Shown: positions 17,237 through 25,286 of the stretch, piece after piece
Numbering within the stretch: position 1 is the first letter of the stretch
Layout: each line of letters opens with the position of its first letter
Origin: Roseivirga sp. E12
GTDB taxonomy: Bacteria > Bacteroidota > Bacteroidia > Cytophagales > Cyclobacteriaceae
Assembly: GCF_017592825.1 (NCBI RefSeq)
Contig: NZ_JAGFMD010000001.1
Span: forward strand, 1,364,001-1,428,000
Length of the DNA: 64,000 bases
Direction: 5' to 3'
The notes under the pieces: generated by a model
Database searches by the model: none
What the model saw: the letters and a program-made list of their open reading frames with translations, nothing else
What the model was told of the DNA's origin: nothing
Program-made: the position numbers and the translations under genes

Positions 17237-19406
17237 ACTCAATAGAAGAAGATTTCTTCAGGTCTCCGGAATGGCAGGAGCTATGCTTGCCGTTGGTTTT
17301 GATAGCCTCGCTTTCGGTTCGGATAAAAGCACTTTGAAAATGATCATGCCGGAAGATTTAATCAACGGTATCCAGATCAATCCATATGTCACGATTAGTG
17401 AAAGTGGTGAAGTCACGATTATGGCACACGTACCCGAGTTGGGACAAGGAATCTTTCAAGGTATTCCGGCCATCATTGCCGAAGAACTTGGTGTTACGAT
17501 GGAACAAGTTACCATTGTGAAAGCCAGTGCTTCCAGAAAGTACGGCCGCCAATCGATCGGTGGTAGTAGAAGCGTGCGCAGTATGTTTATGCCCATGAGG
17601 CAGCTAGGTGCAGCCACCAGAGAGGTTCTAGTTCAGGCCGCAGCCAAACAATGGGGAGTTGACGCTTCTAATTGTGAAGTAAAAGAAGGTGTTGTCTATA
17701 AAAAAGGATCGAAAGATGCATTGCCTTATGGCGATTTGGTTGCCAGTGCTGCTAAACTTGAACTTCCCAAAAAGCCAACTTTAAAGAACAAGGCTGACTT
17801 TAATATCATTGGTAAAGCAACTCATAGACCCGATTTAGTTGGCAAAGTCAATGGCAGTGCGGATTATGGCATTGACGCACAAACAGAAGGCTTGCTATAT
17901 GCGACTATAGAAAGGTGCCCTACCCTTCAAGGAACAGTAACCAGCTATGATGCCGATGCGGCCAAGTCTGTCAAAGGCGTTATTGAAGTAATGGAAGTCA
18001 CACGTACTGTGTATGGCAAAAAGAACACCGGTATTGCGGTGGTTGCTGAAACCTATTATGCCGCAACGGAAGGGAGAAAGAAATTAAGTGCCGAATGGGA
18101 CAATGCTGAGTTTTCTCAGATTTCTACAGAGAGTATCAATACTGATATGGCCCAGCTTGCTCAGGAAAAAGGGCTTGAACACTTCGAGAAAGGAGATTTT
18201 GAGGCTAGTAAAGGACAAAGAGGTGCGAGTAGCGACATAAAAGTAAAGACATCTCACTATAGACTACCACATGTTGCGCACTCATGCATGGAACCTATGA
18301 ATGCGACAGTACATGTGAGAGAAGATAATACTGTTGAAGTATGGGCACCAAGCCAAAGTCCGCAAGTACAAAGACAATTTGCTAGGCAACTTGGTATCCC
18401 AGACAACCAAGCCGAAGAAAAAATCAAAGTACATCTACCCTTCCTAGGAGGTGGTTTTGGTAGAAGATCGATGAATGACTCATTAGAAGAGTGTTTTCAG
18501 ATATCAAAAGCATTGAGAAAGCCAGTAAAACTGATTTGGTCTCGAGAGGATGATACTACACAAGGACCATTTAGGCAAACGAGTTTTCATCGAATGACCA
18601 TGTCATTCAATTCAGATAATAGAATTGGACTACAACATAAAGTTGTAAGCCCTGCCATTACCACTCAGAGTAGACCTTCTAATGGACGTGTCCCTTTCGA
18701 AGTAATGGAAGCCATTAACACTCATTACGATTTTGATGATATATCAGTAAGGTATTCTGAATATAAAAATCAAATACCTATACACTGGTGGCGATCAGTT
18801 TTTGGTTCTACAAATGCCTTCCCCCATGAAAGCTTCATAGATGAAATGGCCTTTGAGTTGAAAGTTGACCCTCTTCAGTTTAGAAAGACTAAGCTCAAGT
18901 CTGAGCCAAGGTTTATCAAGGTCTTGGAAAAATTGGAAGAACAGTCTAATTGGAACGAGAAGCTCGGAGAGAACGAAGGTAAGGGTGTAGCCATTGTCGA
19001 AAGTTTTGGATCCATTGTAGCTCATGCGGTGTTTTTAAAGCGAGAAAACGGCAAAGTGTCCATGCCAAAAGTTGTTTCCGTTGTCGACTGTGGCATTTAC
19101 GTGAATCCGGATCAAGTCATCGCTCAAACTGAAGGAAACATCATTTATGGATTGACCGCAGCTCTGAAGGATGCCATTACCTTTAAGAATGGTGCTGCCC
19201 AGGAAGCAAACTTTGATACCTATAGGATGCTCAGAATGAATGAGGCACCTAGAGACATTCAAGTTCACTTAATGGAGAATAATGAAGCTCCTGGCGGGGT
19301 AGGTGAACCAGGCTTACCTCCAATAGCACCTGCCTTGGCCAATGCAGTGTTTGATCTAAGTGGGAAAAGGATGAGAATTTTGCCATTCGACCTACAGAAA
19401 ATCTAA
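17223..19406 (+). CDS. Molybdopterin-binding subunit of xanthine-oxidase-family enzyme (IorB-like)
   Basis: The 727-residue large subunit begins with a twin-arginine signal, [19 protein letters not shown], so the folded complex is probably exported by Tat. Internal landmarks are [19 protein letters not shown] and the duplicated molybdenum-binding domain with [13 protein letters not shown]. The catalytic glutamate is Glu695 in [10 protein letters not shown]. The enzyme hydroxylates carbon next to nitrogen or oxidises aldehydes using water. Family members need a sulfurated (mono-oxo) molybdenum cofactor, and a MOCOS-like sulfurase gene lies at 54906-56342 in this same window. It is followed closely by a DoxX gene. 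Confidence 0.92.
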   Translation: MKANKLNRRRFLQVSGMAGAMLAVGFDSLAFGSDKSTLKMIMPEDLINGIQINPYVTISESGEVTIMAHVPELGQGIFQGIPAIIAEELGVTMEQVTIVKASASRKYGRQSIGGSRSVRSMFMPMRQLGAATREVLVQAAAKQWGVDASNCEVKEGVVYKKGSKDALPYGDLVASAAKLELPKKPTLKNKADFNIIGKATHRPDLVGKVNGSADYGIDAQTEGLLYATIERCPTLQGTVTSYDADAAKSVKGVIEVMEVTRTVYGKKNTGIAVVAETYYAATEGRKKLSAEWDNAEFSQISTESINTDMAQLAQEKGLEHFEKGDFEASKGQRGASSDIKVKTSHYRLPHVAHSCMEPMNATVHVREDNTVEVWAPSQSPQVQRQFARQLGIPDNQAEEKIKVHLPFLGGGFGRRSMNDSLEECFQISKALRKPVKLIWSREDDTTQGPFRQTSFHRMTMSFNSDNRIGLQHKVVSPAITTQSRPSNGRVPFEVMEAINTHYDFDDISVRYSEYKNQIPIHWWRSVFGSTNAFPHESFIDEMAFELKVDPLQFRKTKLKSEPRFIKVLEKLEEQSNWNEKLGENEGKGVAIVESFGSIVAHAVFLKRENGKVSMPKVVSVVDCGIYVNPDQVIAQTEGNIIYGLTAALKDAITFKNGAAQEANFDTYRMLRMNEAPRDIQVHLMENNEAPGGVGEPGLPPIAPALANAVFDLSGKRMRILPFDLQKI

Positions 19407-19413
19407 GTCCCCC

Positions 19414-19764
19414 TTGGAAGACCAATCACTTTACATTATGGCCGGCATGTATATCATAGCCGGCCTAGCACACTTTTGGAAGCCAAAGGCATATGTGAAA
19501 ATTATGCCCAGCTACATCCCCTACCATTTAGAGTTAGTCTACCTTAGTGGTCTACTAGAGGTATTATTCGGACTACTACTGCTATTTCCAGAAACCCAAA
19601 CCATCGGAGCTTGGGGCATTATTGCAGTGCTGATTGGTGTATTCCCGGCTAATATTGACATGGTAGTGAAATATAAGGGAAAGAGGCTTTGGTATAGAGC
19701 TATACTCTGGTTTAGACTACCAATTCAGCTTTGGCTTATCTATTGGGCTTGGGCATATATCTAG
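19414..19764 (+). CDS. DoxX-family small membrane protein
   Basis: The 116-residue protein has four predicted membrane helices: SLYIMAGMYIIAGLAHF, LELVYLSGLLEVLFGLLLLF, GAWGIIAVLIGVFPANI and FRLPIQLWLIYWAWAYI. The motif AGLAHFWKPKAYVKIMPSYIP is typical of the DoxX/DoxD-like group. A TTG start eight bases after the molybdoenzyme stop is chosen because it keeps the first helix intact. An ATG eight codons later would cut into that helix. It is probably the last gene of the molybdoenzyme operon. DoxX proteins are linked to quinone-dependent redox systems, so a role in electron transfer from the oxidoreductase is possible but unproven. Confidence 0.75.
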   Translation: MEDQSLYIMAGMYIIAGLAHFWKPKAYVKIMPSYIPYHLELVYLSGLLEVLFGLLLLFPETQTIGAWGIIAVLIGVFPANIDMVVKYKGKRLWYRAILWFRLPIQLWLIYWAWAYI

Positions 19765-19817
19765 CGCTTATTCCCTTCTATTTTCATTTAATCAAAAAAA
19801 TATTCGAACATAAGTAT

Positions 19818-19851
19818 CTGACCAACTGAATGTTGGAGTCAAGTTGGTCAG
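19818..19851. promoter_or_regulatory. Perfect 10-bp inverted repeat upstream of AhpD-like gene
   Basis: CTGACCAACT and AGTTGGTCAG are exact complements separated by 14 bases. The spacer contains a further GTTGG, which pairs with the first arm as CCAAC-TGAAT-GTTGG. No T-tract follows directly, so this looks more like an operator than a terminator, though a terminator of the DoxX operon cannot be excluded. Confidence 0.5.
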
Positions 19852-19887
19852 AATTTTTAAATATTCATTTCAATGTTTGAACTTTAA

Positions 19888-19919
19888 TGTTGCAACACTG
19901 GTTTTGTATCTGAATTTTG
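19888..19919 (+). promoter_or_regulatory. Promoter with embedded TGTTGCAACA operator
   Basis: The perfect palindrome TGTTGCAACA (19888-19897) contains a -33 TTG at 19890-19892. Exactly 19 bases later lies GAATTTTG (19912-19919), one base off the -7 consensus TAnnTTTG. A near-identical palindrome, TGTTACAACA, precedes the MarR gene at 21035. The arrangement suggests MarR repression of the AhpD-like gene. Confidence 0.55.
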
Positions 19920-19948
19920 AAACTGAAAAATTTAAAACATATATAATC

Positions 19949-20500
19949 ATGAGAACATTTGAAGTTCCTACCCGAGAAGAAGTGAGCCCAGCAGCTCAAG
20001 AAATTTTAGACAATGTGAATAAGAAAATAGGTATGATTCCTAATATCTATGCTACTATTGGAAATTCTGCCAACGCTCTAGGATCGTATTTGGCCTTTCA
20101 AGGTGCACAAGCACAAGGCTCATTCAATGCTAAAGAAAGAGAAGCCGTGGCCTTAGCAGTAGCAGAAACAAATGGTTGTTCATATTGCCAAGCAGCACAC
20201 ACCACCATCGGTAAAATGAGTGGTCTGACTGAAGAAGAAACGCTTGACCTAAGAGCAGGTAACAGCAGTGACCTTAGACTTAATTCACTTGTGACATTGG
20301 CTAAGGACATAACCAAAAACCACGGAAGACCATCTGCTAACAATGTAGAGGACTTCTTCGCTCAAGGATTTGACAATGCAGCCTTGATCGACTTGGTATT
20401 GTTAGTTGCAGACAACACAGTTACCAACTATGTAAACAACATTACCGGGATTGCAATTGACTTCCCAGCAGCCAAGTCACTAGATACAGTATTGGCATAA
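19949..20500 (+). CDS. AhpD-like carboxymuconolactone decarboxylase family protein
   Basis: The 183-residue all-helical protein has the peroxidase-type motif CSYCQAAH, with Cys77, Cys80 and His84, preceded by AVAETNG. This is the AhpD-like active site used in alkylhydroperoxidase activity rather than the lactone decarboxylase site. The chosen ATG begins MRTFEVPTREEVSP, a typical family start. An ATG 35 codons upstream is in frame but would overlap the promoter and operator described at 19888-19919. The cupredoxin follows 38 bases downstream with no terminator between them, so both are likely transcribed together and serve oxidative or electrophile stress. Confidence 0.85.
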   Translation: MRTFEVPTREEVSPAAQEILDNVNKKIGMIPNIYATIGNSANALGSYLAFQGAQAQGSFNAKEREAVALAVAETNGCSYCQAAHTTIGKMSGLTEEETLDLRAGNSSDLRLNSLVTLAKDITKNHGRPSANNVEDFFAQGFDNAALIDLVLLVADNTVTNYVNNITGIAIDFPAAKSLDTVLA

Positions 20501-20538
20501 TCAATCGAAACAAACACTATTTATAAATACAAAGAAAG

Positions 20539-20910
20539 ATGAAAAGATCATTAATGATTATCGCGTTGCTAGTAGGATTTGTAGCAACAGGTTTTGCCCA
20601 AAAGGATGAAGCAAAAGTTATCAAGTTAGACCAGACACCTGGTAAATTTACTACAGAAGCACTCACATTGAAGCCTGGAAAATACATCTTCGAAGTGACC
20701 AACTCAGGAGTAGATCACGAAGTAGGTTTCGTAATAGCACCTGTAACAAACGGTAAAGAAGGTGACCACATTAAGGCTGGCTACTTACCGAAAGCTATCA
20801 AAGACGGTGAAAAAGCTTCTTCCAAAGTAGTTGAACTAAAAGCTGGTACTTACAATTACTTTTGCCCGTTGAATCCTACACCGCATTACCAAATCATTGT
20901 AAAAGAATAA
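20539..20910 (+). CDS. Exported cupredoxin-like copper protein
   Basis: The 123-residue protein has a clear signal peptide (MIIALLVGFVATGFAQ) and a single cupredoxin fold. Its strands are KFTTEALTLKPGKYIFEV, VDHEVGFVIAP and AGTYNYFCPLNPTPHYQIIV. Potential type-1 copper ligands are the His in VDHEVG, the Cys in YFCPLNPTPH and the following His. The usual axial Met is replaced by Gln two residues after that His, which recalls stellacyanin-like sites. The protein would sit in the periplasm and could pass electrons in the same response as the AhpD-like protein. It ends at an intrinsic terminator. Confidence 0.8.
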   Translation: MKRSLMIIALLVGFVATGFAQKDEAKVIKLDQTPGKFTTEALTLKPGKYIFEVTNSGVDHEVGFVIAPVTNGKEGDHIKAGYLPKAIKDGEKASSKVVELKAGTYNYFCPLNPTPHYQIIVKE

Positions 20911-20939
20911 GTTAGTTGATTTGAGTGTTGAGTTTAAGT

Positions 20940-20969
20940 GCCAGTTCGACTAGTCGGACTGGCCTTTTT
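20940..20969 (+). terminator. Intrinsic terminator after cupredoxin gene
   Basis: GCCAGTTCGA-CTAG-TCGGACTGGC forms a 10-bp stem with one G-T wobble and is followed by six Ts. It lies 30 bases past the cupredoxin stop and separates it from the MarR-MFS unit. Confidence 0.88.
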
Positions 20970-20997
20970 TGTTATGAAACTTGTAATACTCATTCTG

Positions 20998-21007
20998 TGT
21001 TACAACA
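20998..21007. promoter_or_regulatory. TGTTACAACA near-palindrome, candidate MarR operator
   Basis: This ten-base site differs by one base from the perfect palindrome TGTTGCAACA upstream of the AhpD-like gene. It lies 27 bases before the MarR start. The shared motif suggests autorepression and a common regulator. Confidence 0.5.
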
Positions 21008-21034
21008 TTGTATTAGATTGTTAAGCTAATCGAA

Positions 21035-21484
21035 ATGACACTAGACGAACAGTTAATAAAAGGAACATTCCAGAACGAGAAGCACCAAACCCGTGTCAAT
21101 ATCATTTATACTGGTTATTGGTTAGGCCAAAGGATAACAGAACAGCTAAAGCCGTATGACATCTCGTTGCCGCAATTGAACGTGTTGAGAATTTTAAAGG
21201 ATCAGAACTCTGCTCCTATTAGCACATTAGAAATCAAAGAATTGATGATTATTGGTAATGCCGATGCATCCAGACTGGTGGATAAGTTATGCGCCAAGAA
21301 GTTGATTTGGAAAAAGCCCTGCCCACACGATGGACGAAAAATCCAAGTCTTTATAGACGATGCTGGATTGGATCTTTTGGAAAAGCTTGATAATGAGATG
21401 TCAGTTATTAATGAGATTACCGATAACTTGAACGGGAAAGAGCTTAAGGTTCTAAATCAATTACTCAATAAACTTCGGGCTTAG
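21035..21484 (+). CDS. MarR-family transcriptional regulator
   Basis: The 149-residue protein has the MarR winged-helix layout. A dimerisation helix (TRVNIIYTGYWLGQRITEQL) is followed by the HTH (ISTLEIKELMIIGNADASRL). The wing is WKKPCPHDGRKIQVFI, and terminal helices complete the fold. One cysteine (PCPHD) sits in the wing next to the DGR motif and another in KLCAKK. MarR sensors often use such cysteines to sense oxidants, but this is not shown here. The MFS exporter gene starts 12 bases downstream, a classical regulator-exporter pair. The TGTTRCAACA sites upstream of it and of the AhpD-like gene are its probable targets. Confidence 0.9.
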   Translation: MTLDEQLIKGTFQNEKHQTRVNIIYTGYWLGQRITEQLKPYDISLPQLNVLRILKDQNSAPISTLEIKELMIIGNADASRLVDKLCAKKLIWKKPCPHDGRKIQVFIDDAGLDLLEKLDNEMSVINEITDNLNGKELKVLNQLLNKLRA

Positions 21485-21495
21485 GCCACGCCAAT

Positions 21496-22650
21496 TTGAA
21501 AAATAAACCCATTGTCAAAGCAGTCATCTTACTCTGTAGTATGATGACTGTTATGGCAGGAGCAACAATTGCTCCCTCTCTTCCAGAAATGACGAAGGCA
21601 TTTCCAGACAATCCTTCGGCAGAAACACTTGTAAAACTTGTTCTGACCATACCCGGTCTTTTGATCGCGCTTACATCCCCTATTTCAGGATGGTTTATTG
21701 ACAAATTTGGTAGAATTAAACTATTAGCATTTATGCTTTTGCTATATGCCGCAGCAGGAAGTGCCGGACTTTACCTCAATACCTTAGTTGAAATTATCAT
21801 AAGCAGGGCATTTCTTGGCATTGCTGTAGGAGGCATTATGACTACAGCAGTAGCTTTGATTGGCGATTATTTTGAAGGAGATGAAAGGCAACAATTCCTG
21901 GGTACTCAAGCTGGCATAATGGCACTGTCTGGCACTTTATTTATCACCTTTGGAGGAGCTTTGGCAGACATCAGTTGGCGCTATCCTTTTGCTGTATACC
22001 TACTAGCATTTATCGCTTTCCCCCTTGTTCTTATCTTCCTGAAAGAGCCTAAGAAACAAGAAATCAACGAAAAGAGTGATATTGACAAAGCCATACCTAA
22101 ACTGGCCTGGACGATTTTCATCGTTTCATTCTTAGGTATGGTAACCTTCTACTTAATGCCAGTACAGATACCCTTCTTGATGCAAGAAATTTCTGAGGTT
22201 GGGAGTTTTGAAACTGGACTGGCAATATCAAGTGTGATGCTTATTGGTGGCATCATGTCCTTTCAATACCCTAAACTCAAGCGTAGGCTTACTCACTATC
22301 AGATTTATGGCCTTACTTTTCTGTTTATGGGCATAGGGTATTTACTAATTTCTACGGCAAACAGCTACGCAATGACCTTTCCAGGCTTGGTGATTTCCGG
22401 GCTGGGTGCCGGACTGCTTATGCCTAATTCGAACTTGTGCCTGGTTACCATGGCTTCGCCTGAAAATAGAGGTAAAGTACTCGGACTACTAACCACATTC
22501 ATTTTTCTAGGTCAGTTTGCATCCCCCCTTTTCTTTCAGCCATTAGTCAACTTCACTTCTATCAAAGGAGGATTTCTTTACCTATCAATCGCAATGATCT
22601 TGGTGTCTATCATAGTATTGATTCGCAATAAACGTTTGATTAAACAATAG
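21496..22650 (+). CDS. MFS transporter, drug-exporter type
   Basis: The 384-residue protein has about 12 hydrophobic segments. The MFS motif between helices 2 and 3 is GWFIDKFGRIKLL, and a motif-C-like glycine-rich stretch (FLGIAVGGIMTTAVALIGDYF) follows. The first helix requires the TTG start, since an internal ATG would remove it. The pairing with a MarR regulator 12 bases upstream points to efflux of a toxic compound, perhaps the same inducer that switches on the AhpD-like and cupredoxin genes. The substrate is unknown. The gene ends in a two-part stem-loop terminator that also serves the converging gene. Confidence 0.9.
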   Translation: MKNKPIVKAVILLCSMMTVMAGATIAPSLPEMTKAFPDNPSAETLVKLVLTIPGLLIALTSPISGWFIDKFGRIKLLAFMLLLYAAAGSAGLYLNTLVEIIISRAFLGIAVGGIMTTAVALIGDYFEGDERQQFLGTQAGIMALSGTLFITFGGALADISWRYPFAVYLLAFIAFPLVLIFLKEPKKQEINEKSDIDKAIPKLAWTIFIVSFLGMVTFYLMPVQIPFLMQEISEVGSFETGLAISSVMLIGGIMSFQYPKLKRRLTHYQIYGLTFLFMGIGYLLISTANSYAMTFPGLVISGLGAGLLMPNSNLCLVTMASPENRGKVLGLLTTFIFLGQFASPLFFQPLVNFTSIKGGFLYLSIAMILVSIIVLIRNKRLIKQ

Positions 22651-22692
22651 TAGGCCTCAAACCAATCATGGTTTCTTGGTCTACTCTTTTTT
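22649..22692. terminator. Two-part stem-loop terminator between convergent genes
   Basis: The outer stem AGTAGGCC/GGTCTACT (one G-T wobble) and the inner stem AAACCA/TGGTTT with loop ATCA are followed by a T-rich run ending in six Ts. It begins inside the MFS stop codon and reaches the last codon of the converging membrane-protein gene. Confidence 0.8.
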
Positions 22693-23137
22693 AAAATACA
22701 AAGCGCAGATTAAAACCAAATCCTTCGACAGTAAAGTCAGTATCATCCACTAAACGAAATGCTGGTCGCCAATCTAAACCCAGCGCTAATGGCACTTCGT
22801 CAAAGTGATACTCTAATCCTATCTCGCCAACGGCTCCCAACTGAAAATCATCTCCTAATCCGACAAAGGGGCCTGCACCTGCATACCAATTGAAATTCTC
22901 AGGGCCAAAGGGTTTGTATATAAAGTCCACTAGCGCATCAACTCCCACTTGATCATCTCCAAATGATAAGTTTGCATGCACCCTACTAAATTCACCCAGT
23001 GAAAAAACAGCATCTAGCGCCACATCTCCAACTGTTCCGTTCCCGAAGCGTATACCAAGCTCTTGACCTTTTACTTGGGTAAATAATGCTGACATTAATA
23101 CTAAGGTCATGCTGAGTAAGAGTTTTCTTAAATTCAT
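22691..23137 (-). CDS. Small outer-membrane beta-barrel protein
   Basis: The 148-residue protein has a signal peptide (LLLSMTLVLMSALFTQVKGQ) followed by alternating hydrophobic strands. Examples are ELGIRFGNGTVGDVALDAVF, NWYAGAGPFVGLG and LALGLDWRPAFRL, with a final strand FGFNLRFVF ending in Phe, as expected for BAM substrates. Length and pattern fit an eight-stranded barrel of the OmpX/OmpW-like type. No function can be assigned. It converges on the MFS gene and shares its terminator. Confidence 0.7.
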   Translation of the reverse strand: MNLRKLLLSMTLVLMSALFTQVKGQELGIRFGNGTVGDVALDAVFSLGEFSRVHANLSFGDDQVGVDALVDFIYKPFGPENFNWYAGAGPFVGLGDDFQLGAVGEIGLEYHFDEVPLALGLDWRPAFRLVDDTDFTVEGFGFNLRFVF

Positions 23138-23253
23138 AATATTGTTTTGAATGAGTGATTGAATTATATGTTATTGCTAATAACACGAAAAGCCAGCAAT
23201 TTATTTGAACACTCTCACTTTATAATTCCCAATCCTTTTTATAAATCAACAGG

Positions 23254-23269
23254 CTTTGACAGGTCAAAG
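23254..23269. promoter_or_regulatory. Palindrome CTTTGAC-AG-GTCAAAG
   Basis: Perfect 7-bp arms with a 2-base centre lie about 110 bases upstream of the TPR-methyltransferase gene. It is a candidate operator for a dimeric regulator that I cannot name. No T-tract follows. Confidence 0.4.
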
Positions 23270-23323
23270 AGTTTGTCCTTTTGATGACTTCTGATCATAA
23301 GTCTCGTTGAACTTACATAATAC

Positions 23324-23339
23324 TTGTTGGTTCCAACAA
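23324..23339. promoter_or_regulatory. Palindrome TTGTTGG-TT-CCAACAA
   Basis: Perfect 7-bp arms with a 2-base centre lie 41 bases before the ATG of the TPR-methyltransferase gene. The site covers the alternative TTG start at 23324, which favours the later ATG as the real start. Confidence 0.4.
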
Positions 23340-23380
23340 CTTTGAATATTATTGATGTTAATAAACCAACACATGTATTT

Positions 23381-25150
23381 ATGGATACTGCCTCGGGCCT
23401 TCCATTGCTTCAGAAAGCAAGACAATTTCAATTATCAGGTGATTTCATAAATGCCGAAATATATTTCAAGGAGGCCTTAAGTGACGCTCCCGAATCGAAA
23501 GAAGTACTAACTGATATTTTTCAATTTTACTTAGCCTCTGGAAATATCCAAAGTGCGATAGCCCATCTGAAAAAGTTAATTGAAATTGAAAAAAACAGTT
23601 TTGAAAGGCTTATGCAGCTCGGGCAACTTCTAAGTCAGGTTCAAGACTTCCAAGGCGCTAGAAATGCAATAGAAAAAGCTCATAAGGAAGTTCCTGATAA
23701 TGAAGTAGCAATATTACAACTGTCTCAGCTCCATATTCATTTAGGCGCTTTAGGTGATGCCGAAGTACTATTGACTTCAGCAATTAAATCTAGTGCCGCG
23801 AGCCCAAATGCCTTTCTACTTTTAGCTCAGGCACTATTCATGCAAGAAAAATTGTCTCAGGCAAAAGCTGTACTTCTTGAACTCGTTGAAAAGCAACCGA
23901 CCTTGCCCGAACCCTTCATCAATCTAGGCAGTATATTTGAAGTAGAGGGAAATTTAGAGGAAGCAGGTAAGAACTTTCATATGGCTATTTCTCTCGATCC
24001 AGCCCAATTTCGTACTAATTTCGAATACGGGAGATTCTTACTTGCACAACTACGATACGCAGAGGCGCTTCCACTTCTTGAAAAAGCCAATCAACTAATT
24101 CCTCAGGATAACATCACCTTAAATCTTTTAGGCACAATTTATCAGGAACTTGGTCAGTTTGATGAGGCTATTGAAACCTTTCGCAGCGTCCTAGAACAAA
24201 ATCCAGATAGTCTGGCCGCGCATCAGAACTTGGCAAAAGTAATGACTCGTTTTGTACCTCCTTGGCATCTAAAAATGTTAGCGGACCAAGAGCGAAATGA
24301 TGCGTTTGAAAAAGCCATCAAAAAGAGCGTAAATAAAGACTCCGTAGTATTAGACATTGGCACAGGTTCTGGCCTACTTTCAATGATGGCTGCCCGAGAT
24401 GGTGCGAAAAAAATATACGCTTGTGAAATGTCTAAATACATAGCGGATGTCGCAAAGCTCAACATAGAAAAGAATGGTTTTTCTAATCGAATCGAGGTGT
24501 TTGACAGAAAGTCCACCCAACTAATCAAAAGTGATCTCCAAGAGACTCCTAATGTGATTATTGCCGAAATCTTTGATTCAGGTCTGTTAGGTGAAGGTGC
24601 AATGCCTTCATTTCGGCACGCTCTGGAAAAACTTGCTTCTGATGACTGTATCGTTATCCCTAAGGCTGCAGAAATAAAAGGACGGCTGCTACATTCTGAA
24701 ACACTAGCTGCTTTTAACCCTATTACGACCATTTCTGGATTTGATGTTTCTGCATTTGATCAATTTAGAGTACCAGGAGAATACATCACTCAGAACCTCA
24801 GCGAAGTGAATCATGAGTTTTGCTCTTCTGAGTTTAAAATCCTAGATGTAGACTTCAAAAAGACATGGCATGCACTACCGGAAGGTCAGTGCAGAAAATT
24901 ACCGCTAACGGTCCAAGTCGATTCTTCAAAACCAATCCATGGAATTGCTTTTTGGTATACACTCTTTCTTGACGATCACATTGAATTGAGTAATAACCCA
25001 GATCGAGTTGATAATCATTGGGGTCAGGCAGTTGCATTCTTTGAACAATCAATTCAAGGGGAAACTGGTCAATCTTTGGACTTCATGGTCTGTTATACAG
25101 ATACTGAAATTTGGTTCGAAAGTCCTGCATTTGGAAAAACCGCTCACTAA
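23381..25150 (+). CDS. TPR protein with PRMT-like methyltransferase domain
   Basis: The 589-residue protein has six or seven TPR-like helical repeats in residues 1-280 (for example GDFINAEIYFKEALSDAPES and GQFDEAIETFRSVLEQNPDS). A class I SAM-dependent methyltransferase follows. Motif I is VLDIGTGSGLLSMMAARDGA near residue 322. The loop EIFDSGLLGEG has Glu396 and Glu405, the E-x8-E double-glutamate spacing of protein arginine methyltransferases, and His546-Trp547 (DNHWGQAV) resembles their THW loop. The closest eukaryotic pattern I recall is PRMT7/PRMT9, and PRMT9 also carries N-terminal TPRs. The ATG is chosen over a TTG 19 codons upstream. Arginine methylation is inference, as another peptide nucleophile is possible. 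Confidence 0.8.
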   Translation: MDTASGLPLLQKARQFQLSGDFINAEIYFKEALSDAPESKEVLTDIFQFYLASGNIQSAIAHLKKLIEIEKNSFERLMQLGQLLSQVQDFQGARNAIEKAHKEVPDNEVAILQLSQLHIHLGALGDAEVLLTSAIKSSAASPNAFLLLAQALFMQEKLSQAKAVLLELVEKQPTLPEPFINLGSIFEVEGNLEEAGKNFHMAISLDPAQFRTNFEYGRFLLAQLRYAEALPLLEKANQLIPQDNITLNLLGTIYQELGQFDEAIETFRSVLEQNPDSLAAHQNLAKVMTRFVPPWHLKMLADQERNDAFEKAIKKSVNKDSVVLDIGTGSGLLSMMAARDGAKKIYACEMSKYIADVAKLNIEKNGFSNRIEVFDRKSTQLIKSDLQETPNVIIAEIFDSGLLGEGAMPSFRHALEKLASDDCIVIPKAAEIKGRLLHSETLAAFNPITTISGFDVSAFDQFRVPGEYITQNLSEVNHEFCSSEFKILDVDFKKTWHALPEGQCRKLPLTVQVDSSKPIHGIAFWYTLFLDDHIELSNNPDRVDNHWGQAVAFFEQSIQGETGQSLDFMVCYTDTEIWFESPAFGKTAH

Positions 25151-25286
25151 AGAGACGCACCTCTACCTTGAGATCATTGCTGGGTCTCAAAATAGGTATA
25201 ATAAATATGTAAAGACATAAAGGCTTTGCAAACAAGAACGATGGTTGCAATAGCAGATAAACATAGAAGTCACCACAATAAAACAT

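Noticed and set aside
19844-19948. Extended N-terminus for the AhpD-like protein
   Set aside because: The extra 35 codons would overlap the promoter and TGTTGCAACA palindrome and do not resemble the family; the ATG at 19949 gives the usual start.
25008-25220. Plus-strand frame of 70 codons between the two methyltransferases, a possible peptide substrate
   Set aside because: Most of it overlaps the TPR-methyltransferase in another frame, and the unique part has no leader-like or repetitive core.
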